A stretch of DNA of 64,000 bases from QPJE01 sp051747745 (GCA_051747745.1 JBNJGL010000001.1:26741-90740); one strand, 5' to 3'. Shown: positions 16,433-26,110, numbered from the stretch's first letter. Notes: generated by a model not told the origin, from the sequence alone. Numbers and translations: made by a program.

Positions 16433-17002
16433 TTATCTTTTTATTAAAGCCATTAATTCAGGTGGAGCACCCGGCTGATTAAGGTATGAATATTTGATGG
16501 TATTATATTTTTTGTGGTCCAAATTTTTCATAAATTTTTCTACAGCAGCTGTTTCTTTTTTTCCTCCACTATGTCCACTGTAAGCTACTATAATTATTAT
16601 ACCACCATTTTTCAAAAAGTTCATACTTTTCTTTACTGCAGTAATTGTGGAATCAGCTCTGGTTATAATATTTTTATCTCCTCCAGGAAGATATCCAAGA
16701 TTAAAAATAACAGCAGAAATATTTTGATCATTTAAATAGTCATCAATATTTTCATGGCTGTCATTAAACACCTCTACTCTATTTGATAGAGAATGATCTT
16801 TAAGCAGTTTAAGGGTATTTTCTACAGCCTTATCCTGAATGTCAAAAGAATAAACCCTTCCATTTTCTTTGACCAATTCTGCCAGATATAATGTGTCATA
16901 TCCGTTTCCTGCAGTTGCGTCAGCAGTTATATCTCCAGGTTTAACATATTTATTTAAAAGAAAGTGAGAAAATTCAACAGGTGTTAAAAAATCTTGATTC
17001 AT
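16433..17002 (-). CDS. mnmM: tRNA wobble-uridine methyltransferase MnmM-like (YtqB family)
   Basis: A 189-residue class I SAM methyltransferase with the SAM-binding motif ADATAGNGYDT, a following acidic FDIQ, and the family-specific NLGYLPGGDK. This matches the rRNA-methylase-like family (YtqB), members of which methylate the aminomethyl group on wobble uridine of tRNA (MnmM). Substrate is taken from the family, not visible in the sequence. The start codon overlaps the surE stop by 4 bases (ATGA), so the two are translationally coupled. Confidence 0.82.
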   Translation of the reverse strand: MNQDFLTPVEFSHFLLNKYVKPGDITADATAGNGYDTLYLAELVKENGRVYSFDIQDKAVENTLKLLKDHSLSNRVEVFNDSHENIDDYLNDQNISAVIFNLGYLPGGDKNIITRADSTITAVKKSMNFLKNGGIIIIVAYSGHSGGKKETAAVEKFMKNLDHKKYNTIKYSYLNQPGAPPELMALIKR

Positions 17003-17796
17003 GATTTTGACTCCTCATTGTTGTAATTTTTTAGAAAATTCTTTTTTAGATAATTCAATTGTTCACTGTCAGTTAAATCAATTTTAAGTGGAGTAATGGA
17101 AATATTTCCTGACAAAAATGCTGCTATATCAGTGCCATCATCTTTAATATTTTTATTACTTCCTGAAAGCCAGTAATAAGTATTACCCATCGGGTCGGTT
17201 CGTTCATCAAAAGTATCACTATAGAGTGTTTTTCCCAATTTTGTGATTGAAATATTATTATTTTCCTTTATTTCTGCCGGGAAATTTATATTCATTAAGA
17301 AACAGCTGTTTAATTTGAATACATCTTTTGATTTAATAAATTTCGCAATATATTCTGAAGCTTTTTTAAAATCATTTTTATAATCATTTTCTTCATTGTA
17401 TGCCATAGAAACTGCCATTGAAGGATAACCAAGCATCCATCCTTCTATAGCTGCTGATACAGTTCCAGAATATAGAATTTCAAACCCAAGATTTGGGCCA
17501 TGATTAATACCGGAAATTATTAGATCAGGTTCAAAATCTATCAGCTTTTCTAAAGCAAGTTTTACGCAGTCTGCCGGGGTTCCACTTACTCTATAAGATG
17601 GTGTATCAGGTAGAGCGGATCTAATTATTTTTCTGGCTCGAAGAGGATCATTGATTGTTATTGCATGGCCAGAAGCACTTCTTTCTCTATCAGGGGCTAC
17701 AAGAGCAATTTTGTGGCCTTCATCAGCCAGTTTTATTCCCAGTTCAGTTATTCCATCGGCATAAACACCGTCATCATTTGTTAAAAGTATTTTCAT
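16999..17796 (-). CDS. surE: 5'/3'-nucleotidase SurE
   Basis: A 265-residue metal-dependent nucleotidase. It starts MKILLTNDDGVYADG with the paired metal-binding D8-D9, and has the conserved SASGHAIT and SGINHGPNLG segments. The open frame extends three codons further to a GTG, but GAGGTGG lies at the right distance from the ATG at 17796, and family members begin at this Met. SurE removes phosphate from nucleoside monophosphates. Coupled to the mnmM-like gene by a 4-base overlap. Confidence 0.96.
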   Translation of the reverse strand: MKILLTNDDGVYADGITELGIKLADEGHKIALVAPDRERSASGHAITINDPLRARKIIRSALPDTPSYRVSGTPADCVKLALEKLIDFEPDLIISGINHGPNLGFEILYSGTVSAAIEGWMLGYPSMAVSMAYNEENDYKNDFKKASEYIAKFIKSKDVFKLNSCFLMNINFPAEIKENNNISITKLGKTLYSDTFDERTDPMGNTYYWLSGSNKNIKDDGTDIAAFLSGNISITPLKIDLTDSEQLNYLKKNFLKNYNNEESKS

Positions 17797-17939
17797 ATTT
17801 TCCACCTCATCTAATATATGTATTCATCACTGTGAATTTTTAACAGTATAATAACCAAATAATATGGAGAATGACTGTTTAAAATAGAGTATTAAAGGTA
17901 TAATTTATTGTAAAGACAGAAGAAGGTAAATAAATACAA

Positions 17940-17968
17940 TTGACGAATTTTTTAATTTAATATATACT
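17940..17968 (+). promoter_or_regulatory. Promoter of the tRNA-Glu/tRNA-Tyr unit
   Basis: TTGACG, a 17-base spacer and TATACT (17963-17968), 28 bases before tRNA-Glu. Confidence 0.85.
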
Positions 17969-17996
17969 ATTTGATGTGCTTACGAAAAACACATAA

Positions 17997-18072
17997 GCCC
18001 TCATCGTCTAGGGGTCCAGGACACCAGGTTTTCATCCTGGCGGCAGGGGTTCGAATCCCCTTGAGGGTGCCA
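17997..18072 (+). tRNA. tRNA-Glu (anticodon TTC)
   Basis: A 76-base cloverleaf: acceptor GCCCTCA with TGAGGGT, anticodon arm CCAGG-TTTTCAT-CCTGG presenting TTC, T arm with GGTTCGAATCC, encoded CCA end. Confidence 0.97.
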
Positions 18073-18076
18073 ATAT

Positions 18077-18161
18077 GGAGGGGTGCCCGAGTGGTTAAAG
18101 GGAGCAGACTGTAAATCTGCCGGCGATGCCTACAAAGGTTCAAATCCTTTCCCCTCCACCA
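18077..18161 (+). tRNA. tRNA-Tyr (anticodon GTA)
   Basis: An 85-base tRNA with a long variable arm, as expected for class II tRNA-Tyr. Acceptor GGAGGGG pairs with CCCCTCC, the anticodon loop carries GTA, and the CCA is encoded. It begins 4 bases after tRNA-Glu. Confidence 0.97.
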
Positions 18162-18173
18162 TTTTAAACATCA

Positions 18174-18203
18174 AGAACACCGGTTAAGGTGTTCTTTTTT
18201 TTT
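18174..18203 (+). terminator. Terminator of the tRNA-Glu/Tyr unit
   Basis: AGAACACC-GGTTAA-GGTGTTCT, a perfect 8-bp hairpin followed by a T run, 12 bases after tRNA-Tyr. Confidence 0.94.
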
Positions 18204-18216
18204 ATATTCGTTATAT

Positions 18217-19386
18217 TTAATCACGCAAATTGTCAACAGCTATTTCTCCGTCTTCAATAATTACTTCTGCTTCTGCAATTTCACCACTATCTCCCCAGGG
18301 ACCGTATTCAGTATCATCGATTACAGCTGTTACAGCTGCTCCATTACCAATCTTTATATACAGTTTATCTTCAGGAGAAAATTCTCTTTCATCACCCTGA
18401 TCTAAAAGGCCACTATAAACGTTTTCTCCATCGATATCTATTCTAACCCAGGCAAGGTCAGATGCTTTAATAATAATATTAAAATCTGATATTTTTTCCC
18501 TTTCTGTATCTGTATCAGCATCAACAACCTGCTGTTCTTCTTCTAAACTGCTGCTGTCAGTATTATTTTCTGTACTGATAGGAGTTTCTATATTTTCATC
18601 AGTTAGTTCAGATTCTAAAGATATTTCCTGCTCTGAAGCTATATTATCATCACCAGTATTGGTACTGCTGTCTTCTGTATCATCTGTATTGTTTGTTTCG
18701 CTTGTATTGCTTGTTTTGCTTGTTAATCCTATACTGGGATTTTCAATTTCTTCTAAATTATCGGCAGCATTATCATTTTCAATTTCAGAATCTGAATTTT
18801 CTTCTGAATCAATCTGCGGTTCAAGTATATTTAGATTATTTAAATTATCATTTTTTTCTGCTTCTTTAGAATCTGTTTCAACTGCATTTTCTTTATCCTG
18901 GAGATTATTATCACTATCATTTTCCTCAGAAACAGAATACTGATTATCGGTCTCCAGATTGTTAACAGCATTATCAATATTATCTGAAAGAAAGAAATAT
19001 TGATATATAAAAAAAGCAGATGCTGCAACAAAAATAAAAATAAAAGTTATAATAATAATTTTTAAAAATTTAGGTCTCTTTTTATTATGAATAGGCTGAT
19101 ATTTAAATTCTCCCTCTGGCAGCAGCTTTTTATTTAAAGCTGATTTATTTTCAGTATTTTCCTTCAAAATATCATATTCTTCTATAAGAGAACTGTAATC
19201 AATACCTACCTGTCTTGCATAACCTTTTATAAAAACTTTTACATAAACGTTTCCGGGAATAATATCAAAATCATTATTTTCTATTGCTTTAAGATATTTT
19301 TTGCGGATCTTGGTCTGTTCCTGAATATCATCAAGAGTAAGGCCTTTTTCCATTCTAGCTTCTTTTAGTAATGTCCCAAGCTCCAA
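18217..19386 (-). CDS. rodZ: RodZ-like protein: HTH, membrane anchor, acidic linker, DUF4115
   Basis: A 389-residue bitopic protein. An N-terminal Xre-type helix-turn-helix (about 3-65, LKEARMEKGLTLDDIQEQTK) is followed by a basic stretch, one membrane helix (about 108-132), a very long acidic Ser/Asn/Glu/Asp-rich linker (about 135-290), and a C-terminal DUF4115 domain (about 295-375). RodZ links MreB to the membrane in rod-shaped cells. The frame extends to TTG 19404, but AAGGAGG lies eight bases before the TTG at 19386, which I take as the start. The order DUF3388-rodZ upstream of pgsA/cinA/recA is known in Bacillus (ymfK-ymfM); here tRNA and other genes separate them. Confidence 0.87.
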   Translation of the reverse strand: MELGTLLKEARMEKGLTLDDIQEQTKIRKKYLKAIENNDFDIIPGNVYVKVFIKGYARQVGIDYSSLIEEYDILKENTENKSALNKKLLPEGEFKYQPIHNKKRPKFLKIIIITFIFIFVAASAFFIYQYFFLSDNIDNAVNNLETDNQYSVSEENDSDNNLQDKENAVETDSKEAEKNDNLNNLNILEPQIDSEENSDSEIENDNAADNLEEIENPSIGLTSKTSNTSETNNTDDTEDSSTNTGDDNIASEQEISLESELTDENIETPISTENNTDSSSLEEEQQVVDADTDTEREKISDFNIIIKASDLAWVRIDIDGENVYSGLLDQGDEREFSPEDKLYIKIGNGAAVTAVIDDTEYGPWGDSGEIAEAEVIIEDGEIAVDNLRD

Positions 19387-19409
19387 TTTCTTAGCCTCCT
19401 TCAAAATTA

Positions 19410-20189
19410 TTAACTTATGTCAAAGCTTGAATAATTGTGTAAATATCTGTTTTTGTCATCACTACTTTGATCTGGATTAATAATTTCAATTAAAAAATCA
19501 AAATCCAGCCAGGTATATTTGCTTTCTCTTACAAGAACATCCGGATGTTCTATAATAATTAAGAGCTTTTTTTCTAACATATTTTTTATAAATTTAATAT
19601 GTTCTGCACCCGAGCGGTGGAAGGTTGTAAGTGCATCAATAATGAAAACAAAATCTTTATTAAGATAATCATCAGATATTCGTGTTCTTGTTATTTTCCT
19701 CAAAAGAGTTGTAGATAACAGCTGCCAGTGTTTATTTGCATGGACAGAAGCACTTATTGCAGTTTCTGTCTTCCCTACTCTAGGTTCACCAATTAAACCA
19801 ATAAAGCAGGAATCTTTTGTCTTTAAATGAGCACTTAAAAAATCAATTAAAAGGTCAAGGTCTGTTTTTTGAAAACGGTAATAATTTTTGTTCTCATATA
19901 TATCTGTTTTTCTGGAAATGATTTTTTTACCGTGTTTCATAGCTAAAAAATCGTTGAGTGCCGGTTTTCGGAGAGAACACAGTTTTATATTTTCTACAGA
20001 ATCTAAAGAATTCGTAATAATTTTCTTTTGATTTTCATTGTTTATTTGTATCAAAAAACCTCTCAAATCACCTTCAATGCTTGCAATTTTAAGGATATTA
20101 ACATTCAGCAGGCCTAATAGAGATGCAACATCTCCCAGCAGGCCTGTTCTATTTTTAATTATTCTATATTCTAAAAAATATACTGACAT
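19410..20189 (-). CDS. DUF3388 family protein with ACT-like and P-loop regions
   Basis: A 259-residue protein of the YmfK/DUF3388 type. Residues 1-75 look like an ACT domain (NRTGLLGDVASLLGLLNVNI). Residues 125-240 contain a P-loop, GEPRVGKT at 134-141, and a candidate Walker B ending at D185 (FVFIIDA). The function is unknown. The frame reaches 20228, but GGAGGAG with five-base spacing precedes the ATG at 20189, which I use. It lies 23 bases upstream of rodZ, the same pairing seen in Bacillus, so a role near cell shape or the membrane is conceivable but not shown. Confidence 0.78.
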   Translation of the reverse strand: MSVYFLEYRIIKNRTGLLGDVASLLGLLNVNILKIASIEGDLRGFLIQINNENQKKIITNSLDSVENIKLCSLRKPALNDFLAMKHGKKIISRKTDIYENKNYYRFQKTDLDLLIDFLSAHLKTKDSCFIGLIGEPRVGKTETAISASVHANKHWQLLSTTLLRKITRTRISDDYLNKDFVFIIDALTTFHRSGAEHIKFIKNMLEKKLLIIIEHPDVLVRESKYTWLDFDFLIEIINPDQSSDDKNRYLHNYSSFDIS

Positions 20190-20261
20190 AGAAACTCCTC
20201 CATTATTAAATTCTATAAGAGAATACAAATACCTTTTTTAAATATATCTAAATTATTACAG

Positions 20262-21188
20262 CTATTCTTTTTCGTATGGTTCTCCATCTGCTGCTGGAGG
20301 ATTGGCACTACCTATTACACCTGCCAGTGCCAGTATTGTGAGAATATAAGGTGCCATCAGCAAAAATTGTCTGGGAATAAAAGATAGTCCCATAGTCTGA
20401 GCCAGCATCTGCAGAGCATCTGCAAAGCCAAATAAAAAAGCTGCCAGCAGAGCTCCCTGTGGTGTCCATTTACCAAAAATCATAGCAGCAAGAGCTATAA
20501 ATCCTCTTCCTGAGGTCATATTTTCCACAAAAAGATCCAGCAGGCCGATAGAAAGACTGGCTCCTGCAAGACCGGCAAAAAGTCCACTCATAATAACAGC
20601 AATATACCTTATTCTGTAGACATTAATACCAACACTATCTGCAGCAGCAGGATGTTCTCCAACCGATCTTATTCTGAGGCCAAAAGGTGTTTTAAACAGC
20701 AGCCAGTAAGAAAAAACAACGAGAATTAAAGCTATATAAACAAATGGAGTATGTTTTCCGATAATATCTCCTAAAATAGGTATATCATTAATTACCGGAA
20801 GAGTCCAATCTTTAATTTTATTTACACTGGGAGATTGTCCTGCACTTTCGAACATAACTCTCAGCATAAAACTTGTAACACCTGCTGCGAAAATATTTAT
20901 AGCAGTACCACTAACAACTTGATTTGCTTTTAAATGTATAGAAACAAAGGCATGTATTGACGCCACAAGGCCGCCAAAAAACACGGCAGCCACAACACCC
21001 ATCCACGGATTTCCGGTTAAATAAGAGCCTGCCATGCCCATAAAGGCACCAATCAGCATAATACCTTCCAGAGCAATATTTATTACACCAGATCTTTCTG
21101 AAAACATTCCACCAAGGGCTGCCAGTATTAAAGGAGCTGCCATTCTTAAACTAGTGTTTAATAAAGAAACAATATTATTAATTAACAT
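20262..21188 (-). CDS. Nucleoside-type ABC transporter permease (second subunit)
   Basis: A 308-residue polytopic permease of the BPD_transp_2/YufQ-NupQ type, with eight or more hydrophobic segments and the family sequence GGMFSERSGVINIALEGIMLIG. It should form the membrane channel with the permease encoded just upstream, overlapping it by 11 bases. Such systems usually import purine nucleosides or related compounds. The start codon ATG 21188 follows AAAGGAGG. Confidence 0.9.
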   Translation of the reverse strand: MLINNIVSLLNTSLRMAAPLILAALGGMFSERSGVINIALEGIMLIGAFMGMAGSYLTGNPWMGVVAAVFFGGLVASIHAFVSIHLKANQVVSGTAINIFAAGVTSFMLRVMFESAGQSPSVNKIKDWTLPVINDIPILGDIIGKHTPFVYIALILVVFSYWLLFKTPFGLRIRSVGEHPAAADSVGINVYRIRYIAVIMSGLFAGLAGASLSIGLLDLFVENMTSGRGFIALAAMIFGKWTPQGALLAAFLFGFADALQMLAQTMGLSFIPRQFLLMAPYILTILALAGVIGSANPPAADGEPYEKE

Positions 21189-22278
21189 CAGCAGCCTCCT
21201 TTCTATATTTTTTTATTTTTCTAGAGAGAAGGGTAAATAAATATTCTGATGCAACAAATAATATTATAATGGCCTGTATTATTTCTATTACTTCTTTAGG
21301 CACTCCAGCAATACTCTGCATCATCATTGATCCCCGCTGCAGTATTCCGAAAAGAAATGCTCCTAATACTACTCCTGCAGGATGATTTTTTCCCAGCAGA
21401 GCCACAGCTATTCCGGTAAAACCATAGCCAATAAAACCAAAGGGCTGGTAAGCTCTAAATTCCAGGCCGAGCGATTGAGTTACCCCGGCTAGACCGGCCA
21501 GACAACCACTTATAAACATGGCTAGAATCATGTTTCGTGCCGCTTTAATACCACCGTATTCAGCTGCCTCTGAATTTAAACCAACTGCACGTATTTCGTA
21601 ACCTAAAGTTGTTTTCCAGAGAATATAATAGACAATATAAGCAGCAATTAAAGCAATAATAAAACCGGCATTTAATCTACCAAAAGGGAGAAGGCGCATA
21701 AGTTTTGCCGTGTCAGCTATTTTTGGGGTTGCTGGCATAAATCCACTTGCTTTAAGTGGACCACCTGTTAAATAAGATACAAGATATAAGGCTATGTAAT
21801 TCATCATAATTGTTGTTATTACCTCATGTACACCCAATTTTGCTTTCAGAAAGCCTGCAAAACCTCCCCACAGTCCTGCAGCCACCATTCCTCCCAAAAG
21901 TGCCAGAGGTAGATGAATTAATAGTGGTAGTTGAAAAAAATATCCCAACCAGGTTGAAGCAATATATCCAATTAAAAACTGACCATCACCACCGATATTA
22001 AATAGACCGGTTCGAAAAGCAAAGGCAACTGCCAGGCCGGTAAATATTAGTGGTGTGGTATTTACAAGGGTTTCAGCAAAACCATTTAAGCTGCCAAAAG
22101 CACTGTCAAAAAGAACTATATATGCCTGTACAGGGTCTCTCCCAATTGCAAGCATAAAAACTGCTCCCACCACAAGGCCAGCAAAAACTGCCATTACAGG
22201 GATAATCATACTGGCCACCCATCTGTAATAGCGGTTTTCTTCTTTTCTTTCTGCCACTAATTTATCATTATCAGCCAT
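21178..22278 (-). CDS. Nucleoside-type ABC transporter permease (first subunit)
   Basis: A 366-residue permease of the YufP/NupP type with an N-terminal cytoplasmic tail and about ten hydrophobic segments; AFRTGLFNIGGDGQFLIGYI is typical of the family. The frame reaches 22305, but AAGGAG precedes the ATG at 22278, giving MADNDKLVAE. That start overlaps the ATPase stop by 8 bases. It pairs with the downstream permease and the upstream ATPase. Confidence 0.9.
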   Translation of the reverse strand: MADNDKLVAERKEENRYYRWVASMIIPVMAVFAGLVVGAVFMLAIGRDPVQAYIVLFDSAFGSLNGFAETLVNTTPLIFTGLAVAFAFRTGLFNIGGDGQFLIGYIASTWLGYFFQLPLLIHLPLALLGGMVAAGLWGGFAGFLKAKLGVHEVITTIMMNYIALYLVSYLTGGPLKASGFMPATPKIADTAKLMRLLPFGRLNAGFIIALIAAYIVYYILWKTTLGYEIRAVGLNSEAAEYGGIKAARNMILAMFISGCLAGLAGVTQSLGLEFRAYQPFGFIGYGFTGIAVALLGKNHPAGVVLGAFLFGILQRGSMMMQSIAGVPKEVIEIIQAIIILFVASEYLFTLLSRKIKKYRKEAADVN

Positions 22279-23821
22279 TATTATCATCTCCTTCGGCATC
22301 TTCACTTTCTGCCCCAGCCATCATTAGCCCCAGCTTTTCTTCTGTTGCATCTTTTTGATCAAGAATATCAACAATCTCACCTTCATATATAACTGCAATT
22401 CTATCACATAGTGAAAGAATCTCATCAAGTTCAAGCGAAATAAGAAGAACGGCTCTTCCTGCATCTCTCTGTTCTATCAATTTACTGTGGATAAATTCTA
22501 TTGCTCCAACATCAACACCTCTTGTTGGCTGTGCAGCAATAAGAAGGTCTGGATTTCTGGCAAATTCTCTTGCAAGAATAACTTTCTGCTGATTTCCACC
22601 GGAGAGTGATTTAGCAATAACATTCTCATCTGGAGTTCGTATATCAAAATCTTTAATCAAATTACGAGCAGAATCCTTTATTTTTTTGTAGTTCATTTTT
22701 CCATTTTTAGCATATGGACTTTTATAATGAGTTCCTAAAATTAAATTTTCAAAAAGGGAAAAATCAAGCACAAGACCTCTTTTCTGTCTATCTTCCGGAA
22801 TATGAGCCACTCCACATTCAATAATATCTCTGGTACTGTAGCCAGAAATATTATTTCCCTTTAATTTTATAGCACCTTTTTCCAGTTTTCTCAAACCGGT
22901 TAAAACTTCGGTTAATTCAGTTTGACCATTACCTTCAACACCAGCTATACCGAGTATTTCTCCTCTGTTTACACTAAAAGTACAGCCATTTAAAGCAGGC
23001 AGGCCTCGATTGTTTTTGGTATGCAAATTTTCTACTTCTAGAATGACTTCTCCAGGATTAGATTCTTCTTTATTTACTTCCAAAATAACTTCTCTTCCTA
23101 CCATCATTTTAGCAAGTTCATTTGTTGTTGCATCTTTAGTATCAACAGTATCTATTAATTTTCCTCTTCTAATTACTGTTACCCTGTCAGCAATTGCTTT
23201 AACTTCTTTTAGTTTATGGGTAATAAAAATTATAGATTTTCCTTCATCTGTCAGGCTCTGCATTATATCTATCAGCTCATCAACTTCCTGTGGTGTTAAA
23301 ACAGCGGTCGGCTCATCCAGTATTAATATATTTGCTCCTCGGTAGAGAGCTTTCAAAATTTCTACTCTCTGCTGCATACCGACAGAAATATCCAGTACAG
23401 TAGATTTGGGATCAACATTTAAACCATATTGTTTTGAGAGGGATTCAACTTCTTGAACAGCTTTTTTTTGATCAATCACCATATTTTTTACAGGTTCACT
23501 TCCAAGCACAATATTTTCTGCAACTGTAAATGGAGGTACCAGCATAAAATGCTGGTGAACCATTCCGATCCCATGCTTAATGGCAATATTTGCAGAGGTC
23601 ATCTCTACTTTCTCGCCTTCAATAAATATTTGTCCTTCATCATGCTGATAGAGTCCATAAAGGCATTTCATTAAAGTAGATTTCCCTGCCCCATTTTCTC
23701 CCAGTAAAGCATGGATTTCTCCTTTTTTTAATTGAAAATCAATTTTATCATTTGCAGTAACACCTGGAAATCTTTTAGTGATATTTTTCATTTCTACTGC
23801 AAAATCATCAGCTCTATGCAC
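22271..23821 (-). CDS. Nucleoside-type ABC transporter ATP-binding protein (dual ATPase)
   Basis: A 516-residue protein with two fused ABC domains of the YufO/NupO and sugar-type class. Domain 1 (about 8-240) has Walker A GENGAGKST and Walker B ILILDEPTAVLTP. Domain 2 (about 260-500) has a degenerate Walker A, GVEGNGQTE, and the signature LSGGNQQKVILAREF. A GTG start at 23821 follows GGGGG by seven bases. It is 24 bases downstream of ftsK, and no gene for a BMP-type binding lipoprotein is found between them, although one is usual in such operons. Confidence 0.92.
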   Translation of the reverse strand: MHRADDFAVEMKNITKRFPGVTANDKIDFQLKKGEIHALLGENGAGKSTLMKCLYGLYQHDEGQIFIEGEKVEMTSANIAIKHGIGMVHQHFMLVPPFTVAENIVLGSEPVKNMVIDQKKAVQEVESLSKQYGLNVDPKSTVLDISVGMQQRVEILKALYRGANILILDEPTAVLTPQEVDELIDIMQSLTDEGKSIIFITHKLKEVKAIADRVTVIRRGKLIDTVDTKDATTNELAKMMVGREVILEVNKEESNPGEVILEVENLHTKNNRGLPALNGCTFSVNRGEILGIAGVEGNGQTELTEVLTGLRKLEKGAIKLKGNNISGYSTRDIIECGVAHIPEDRQKRGLVLDFSLFENLILGTHYKSPYAKNGKMNYKKIKDSARNLIKDFDIRTPDENVIAKSLSGGNQQKVILAREFARNPDLLIAAQPTRGVDVGAIEFIHSKLIEQRDAGRAVLLISLELDEILSLCDRIAVIYEGEIVDILDQKDATEEKLGLMMAGAESEDAEGDDNNG

Positions 23822-23845
23822 TGAAATTCCCCCTTTTAAACAAAA

Positions 23846-26110
23846 TTAAATATTGTTGAAATCATCTTCTATTATTTGATCAAGCTCATCTTCTTCTATA
23901 AGTACTTCGCGCGGTTTGCTGCCTGCATAGGGACCAACTATACCATCTTCTTCCATCTGATCAATTAATCTGGCTGCCCTGGAATGGCCAATATGAAGTC
24001 TTCTCTGGAGCATAGATATTGAAGCTCTATATTTGACCACCAGTTTAACAGCTTCTTCATATAATTCATCCTGTTCGTCATCCAGTGATAGTTCTACATC
24101 TTTTATATCTTCTGTTTCAATTTTATAATCTGCTGAAGCCTGATTTTTAACAAAATCAACAATACTATTAATCTCCTCATTTGTTAAAAACGCACCCTGT
24201 ATGCGGAGCGGTTTCTGCATTCCCACCGGTGCAAAAAGCATATCTCCTTTACCTAATAGTTTTTCTGCTCCCCCCATATCCAGAATTGTACGGGAATCTG
24301 TCTGTGATGACACAGCAAAGGAAATTCGGCTGGGAATATTAGCTTTTATTAGTCCGGTAATTACATCAACCGATGGTCTCTGGGTGGCAATAATCAAATG
24401 AATTCCTGCTGCTCTGGACATCTGAGCAAGCCGGCAGATATTATCTTCGACCTCATTGGCCGCGACCATCATAAGGTCAGACAGCTCATCTATAATTACA
24501 ACAATATATGGCAATTTATCTTCTTCAGTTTCACACTGTTTATTATAGGACTCTATTCCTCTGCTTCCAGTTTCAGAAAAAAGCTCATAACGGCTTTCCA
24601 TTTCATCTACAACCAGTTTTAATACATTCGCTGCTTTTTTAGGATCAGTAACAACCGGAGTAAGGAGATGGGGCAGCCCTCTGTATGTATTTAGTTCAAC
24701 TTTTTTGGGATCAACCAGCAGCAGTTTAACTTCATCTGGATGTGATCTGTATAAAATACTGGTTATCATTGTATTGATACAGACACTTTTCCCAGATCCT
24801 GTAGCTCCAGCGACCAGCAGGTGAGGCATTTTGCTTAAATCAAAGACTATAGTTTCTCCATCAATACCTTTACCTAAAGCTAGAGTCAGCTGTTTGTCCG
24901 CATTTTGAAATTCATTGGAAGCAATTACATCTCTAAAAGACACATTTACATTATTTCCATGAGGGACTTCAATTCCTACAGCAGCTTTACCTGGAATTGG
25001 AGCTTCTATACGGACATCACGGGCTGCTAAAGCAAGTGCTATATCATCAGATAAATTAACAATCTTGCTGACCTTTACTCCTGTAGCAGGTTGAATTTCG
25101 TATCTTGTAATTGTCGGGCCGTGATTTACATTTATTACTTTTGCATTAACTCCAAAGCTTTCCAGTGTTTCTTCTAAAAGTTTGCTTTTATTTTCGAGTT
25201 TAATTTTCTTTTTTCCACTGCTGTTCAAAAGGGAGATTCCCGGAAAATTATAGTTGCCTCTTTTTTCTCCTTTTTCTTTAATGTTTTTAGATTGATCTTT
25301 GGTTAGATCAAAGTCTTCAATCAGCTTTTGTTCTTTTTCTTTTTTTTCAGAGCTGTTTATATTTTCTGATGCCATATCTTCATATAAATTACTATTAAAA
25401 TCCGAGCTGTCTTTAACAGTATTTTTAGTAATAGGTGACTCATCACCGCTGTCAATATTTTTTTGCCTGTTATTTATTTTATTATGCTTATTTTGAAATC
25501 TATTTTTAATTTTATTTACTGTATTATAATAAAATATTTTTAGACTGTCGGCTCCATTTAAAAATTTATTTTTTATTTTTGCAAATAGTTCTAATGGAAA
25601 TAAGACTATTTTTTTTATCCTATCAAAAATGCTGTCTAAAAATATATCAAACCAGAGAAGTATACCGGTTAAAAGGAGCATTGAAAGGACTGTATATGCT
25701 GCAGTTTTGCCGAATAATTTAAATAAAAACCAGCTTATAGATTGACCAATAATACCTCCCCCACTGCTGACAGCAGTCTGTCCAATATTATTGAAGCTGT
25801 TATTAGATAAATTTAAATCGATGATACTGATTACAGCTATTATACTTATAATAAAACCGGCAGCACGGAGAGAAAATTTTATTTTTTCTGATTTTATAAA
25901 TTTAATACCCAGATAAACAAAAATAATAGGAACTGTATAGGCCCCACTGCCGAGTAAATAATAATATAACCTGGAAATGAAACTGCCGAGCATACCTGCT
26001 GATGTACTTAATAAAGAAATTCCGCTAATTATACCCAGGGTTATAAAAAATATTCCCAGTATTTCATTTTTTCTTTTTTCGATAGTGCTATTTTTATTTT
26101 TTTTGCTCAC
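23846..26110 (-). CDS. ftsK: DNA translocase FtsK/SpoIIIE
   Basis: A 754-residue DNA pump that clears chromosome DNA from division or sporulation septa. Residues 15-155 contain four membrane segments, about 180-310 is a charged linker, and the motor follows with Walker A GATGSGKS at 435-442, Walker B IVVIIDELSDL, and a C-terminal winged-helix gamma domain (about 685-745) with SMLQRRLHIGHSRAARLIDQ that reads orientation sequences. FtsK versus SpoIIIE cannot be settled from sequence. The location near RNase J and asd resembles Bacillus spoIIIE. Confidence 0.96.
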   Translation of the reverse strand: MSKKNKNSTIEKRKNEILGIFFITLGIISGISLLSTSAGMLGSFISRLYYYLLGSGAYTVPIIFVYLGIKFIKSEKIKFSLRAAGFIISIIAVISIIDLNLSNNSFNNIGQTAVSSGGGIIGQSISWFLFKLFGKTAAYTVLSMLLLTGILLWFDIFLDSIFDRIKKIVLFPLELFAKIKNKFLNGADSLKIFYYNTVNKIKNRFQNKHNKINNRQKNIDSGDESPITKNTVKDSSDFNSNLYEDMASENINSSEKKEKEQKLIEDFDLTKDQSKNIKEKGEKRGNYNFPGISLLNSSGKKKIKLENKSKLLEETLESFGVNAKVINVNHGPTITRYEIQPATGVKVSKIVNLSDDIALALAARDVRIEAPIPGKAAVGIEVPHGNNVNVSFRDVIASNEFQNADKQLTLALGKGIDGETIVFDLSKMPHLLVAGATGSGKSVCINTMITSILYRSHPDEVKLLLVDPKKVELNTYRGLPHLLTPVVTDPKKAANVLKLVVDEMESRYELFSETGSRGIESYNKQCETEEDKLPYIVVIIDELSDLMMVAANEVEDNICRLAQMSRAAGIHLIIATQRPSVDVITGLIKANIPSRISFAVSSQTDSRTILDMGGAEKLLGKGDMLFAPVGMQKPLRIQGAFLTNEEINSIVDFVKNQASADYKIETEDIKDVELSLDDEQDELYEEAVKLVVKYRASISMLQRRLHIGHSRAARLIDQMEEDGIVGPYAGSKPREVLIEEDELDQIIEDDFNNI

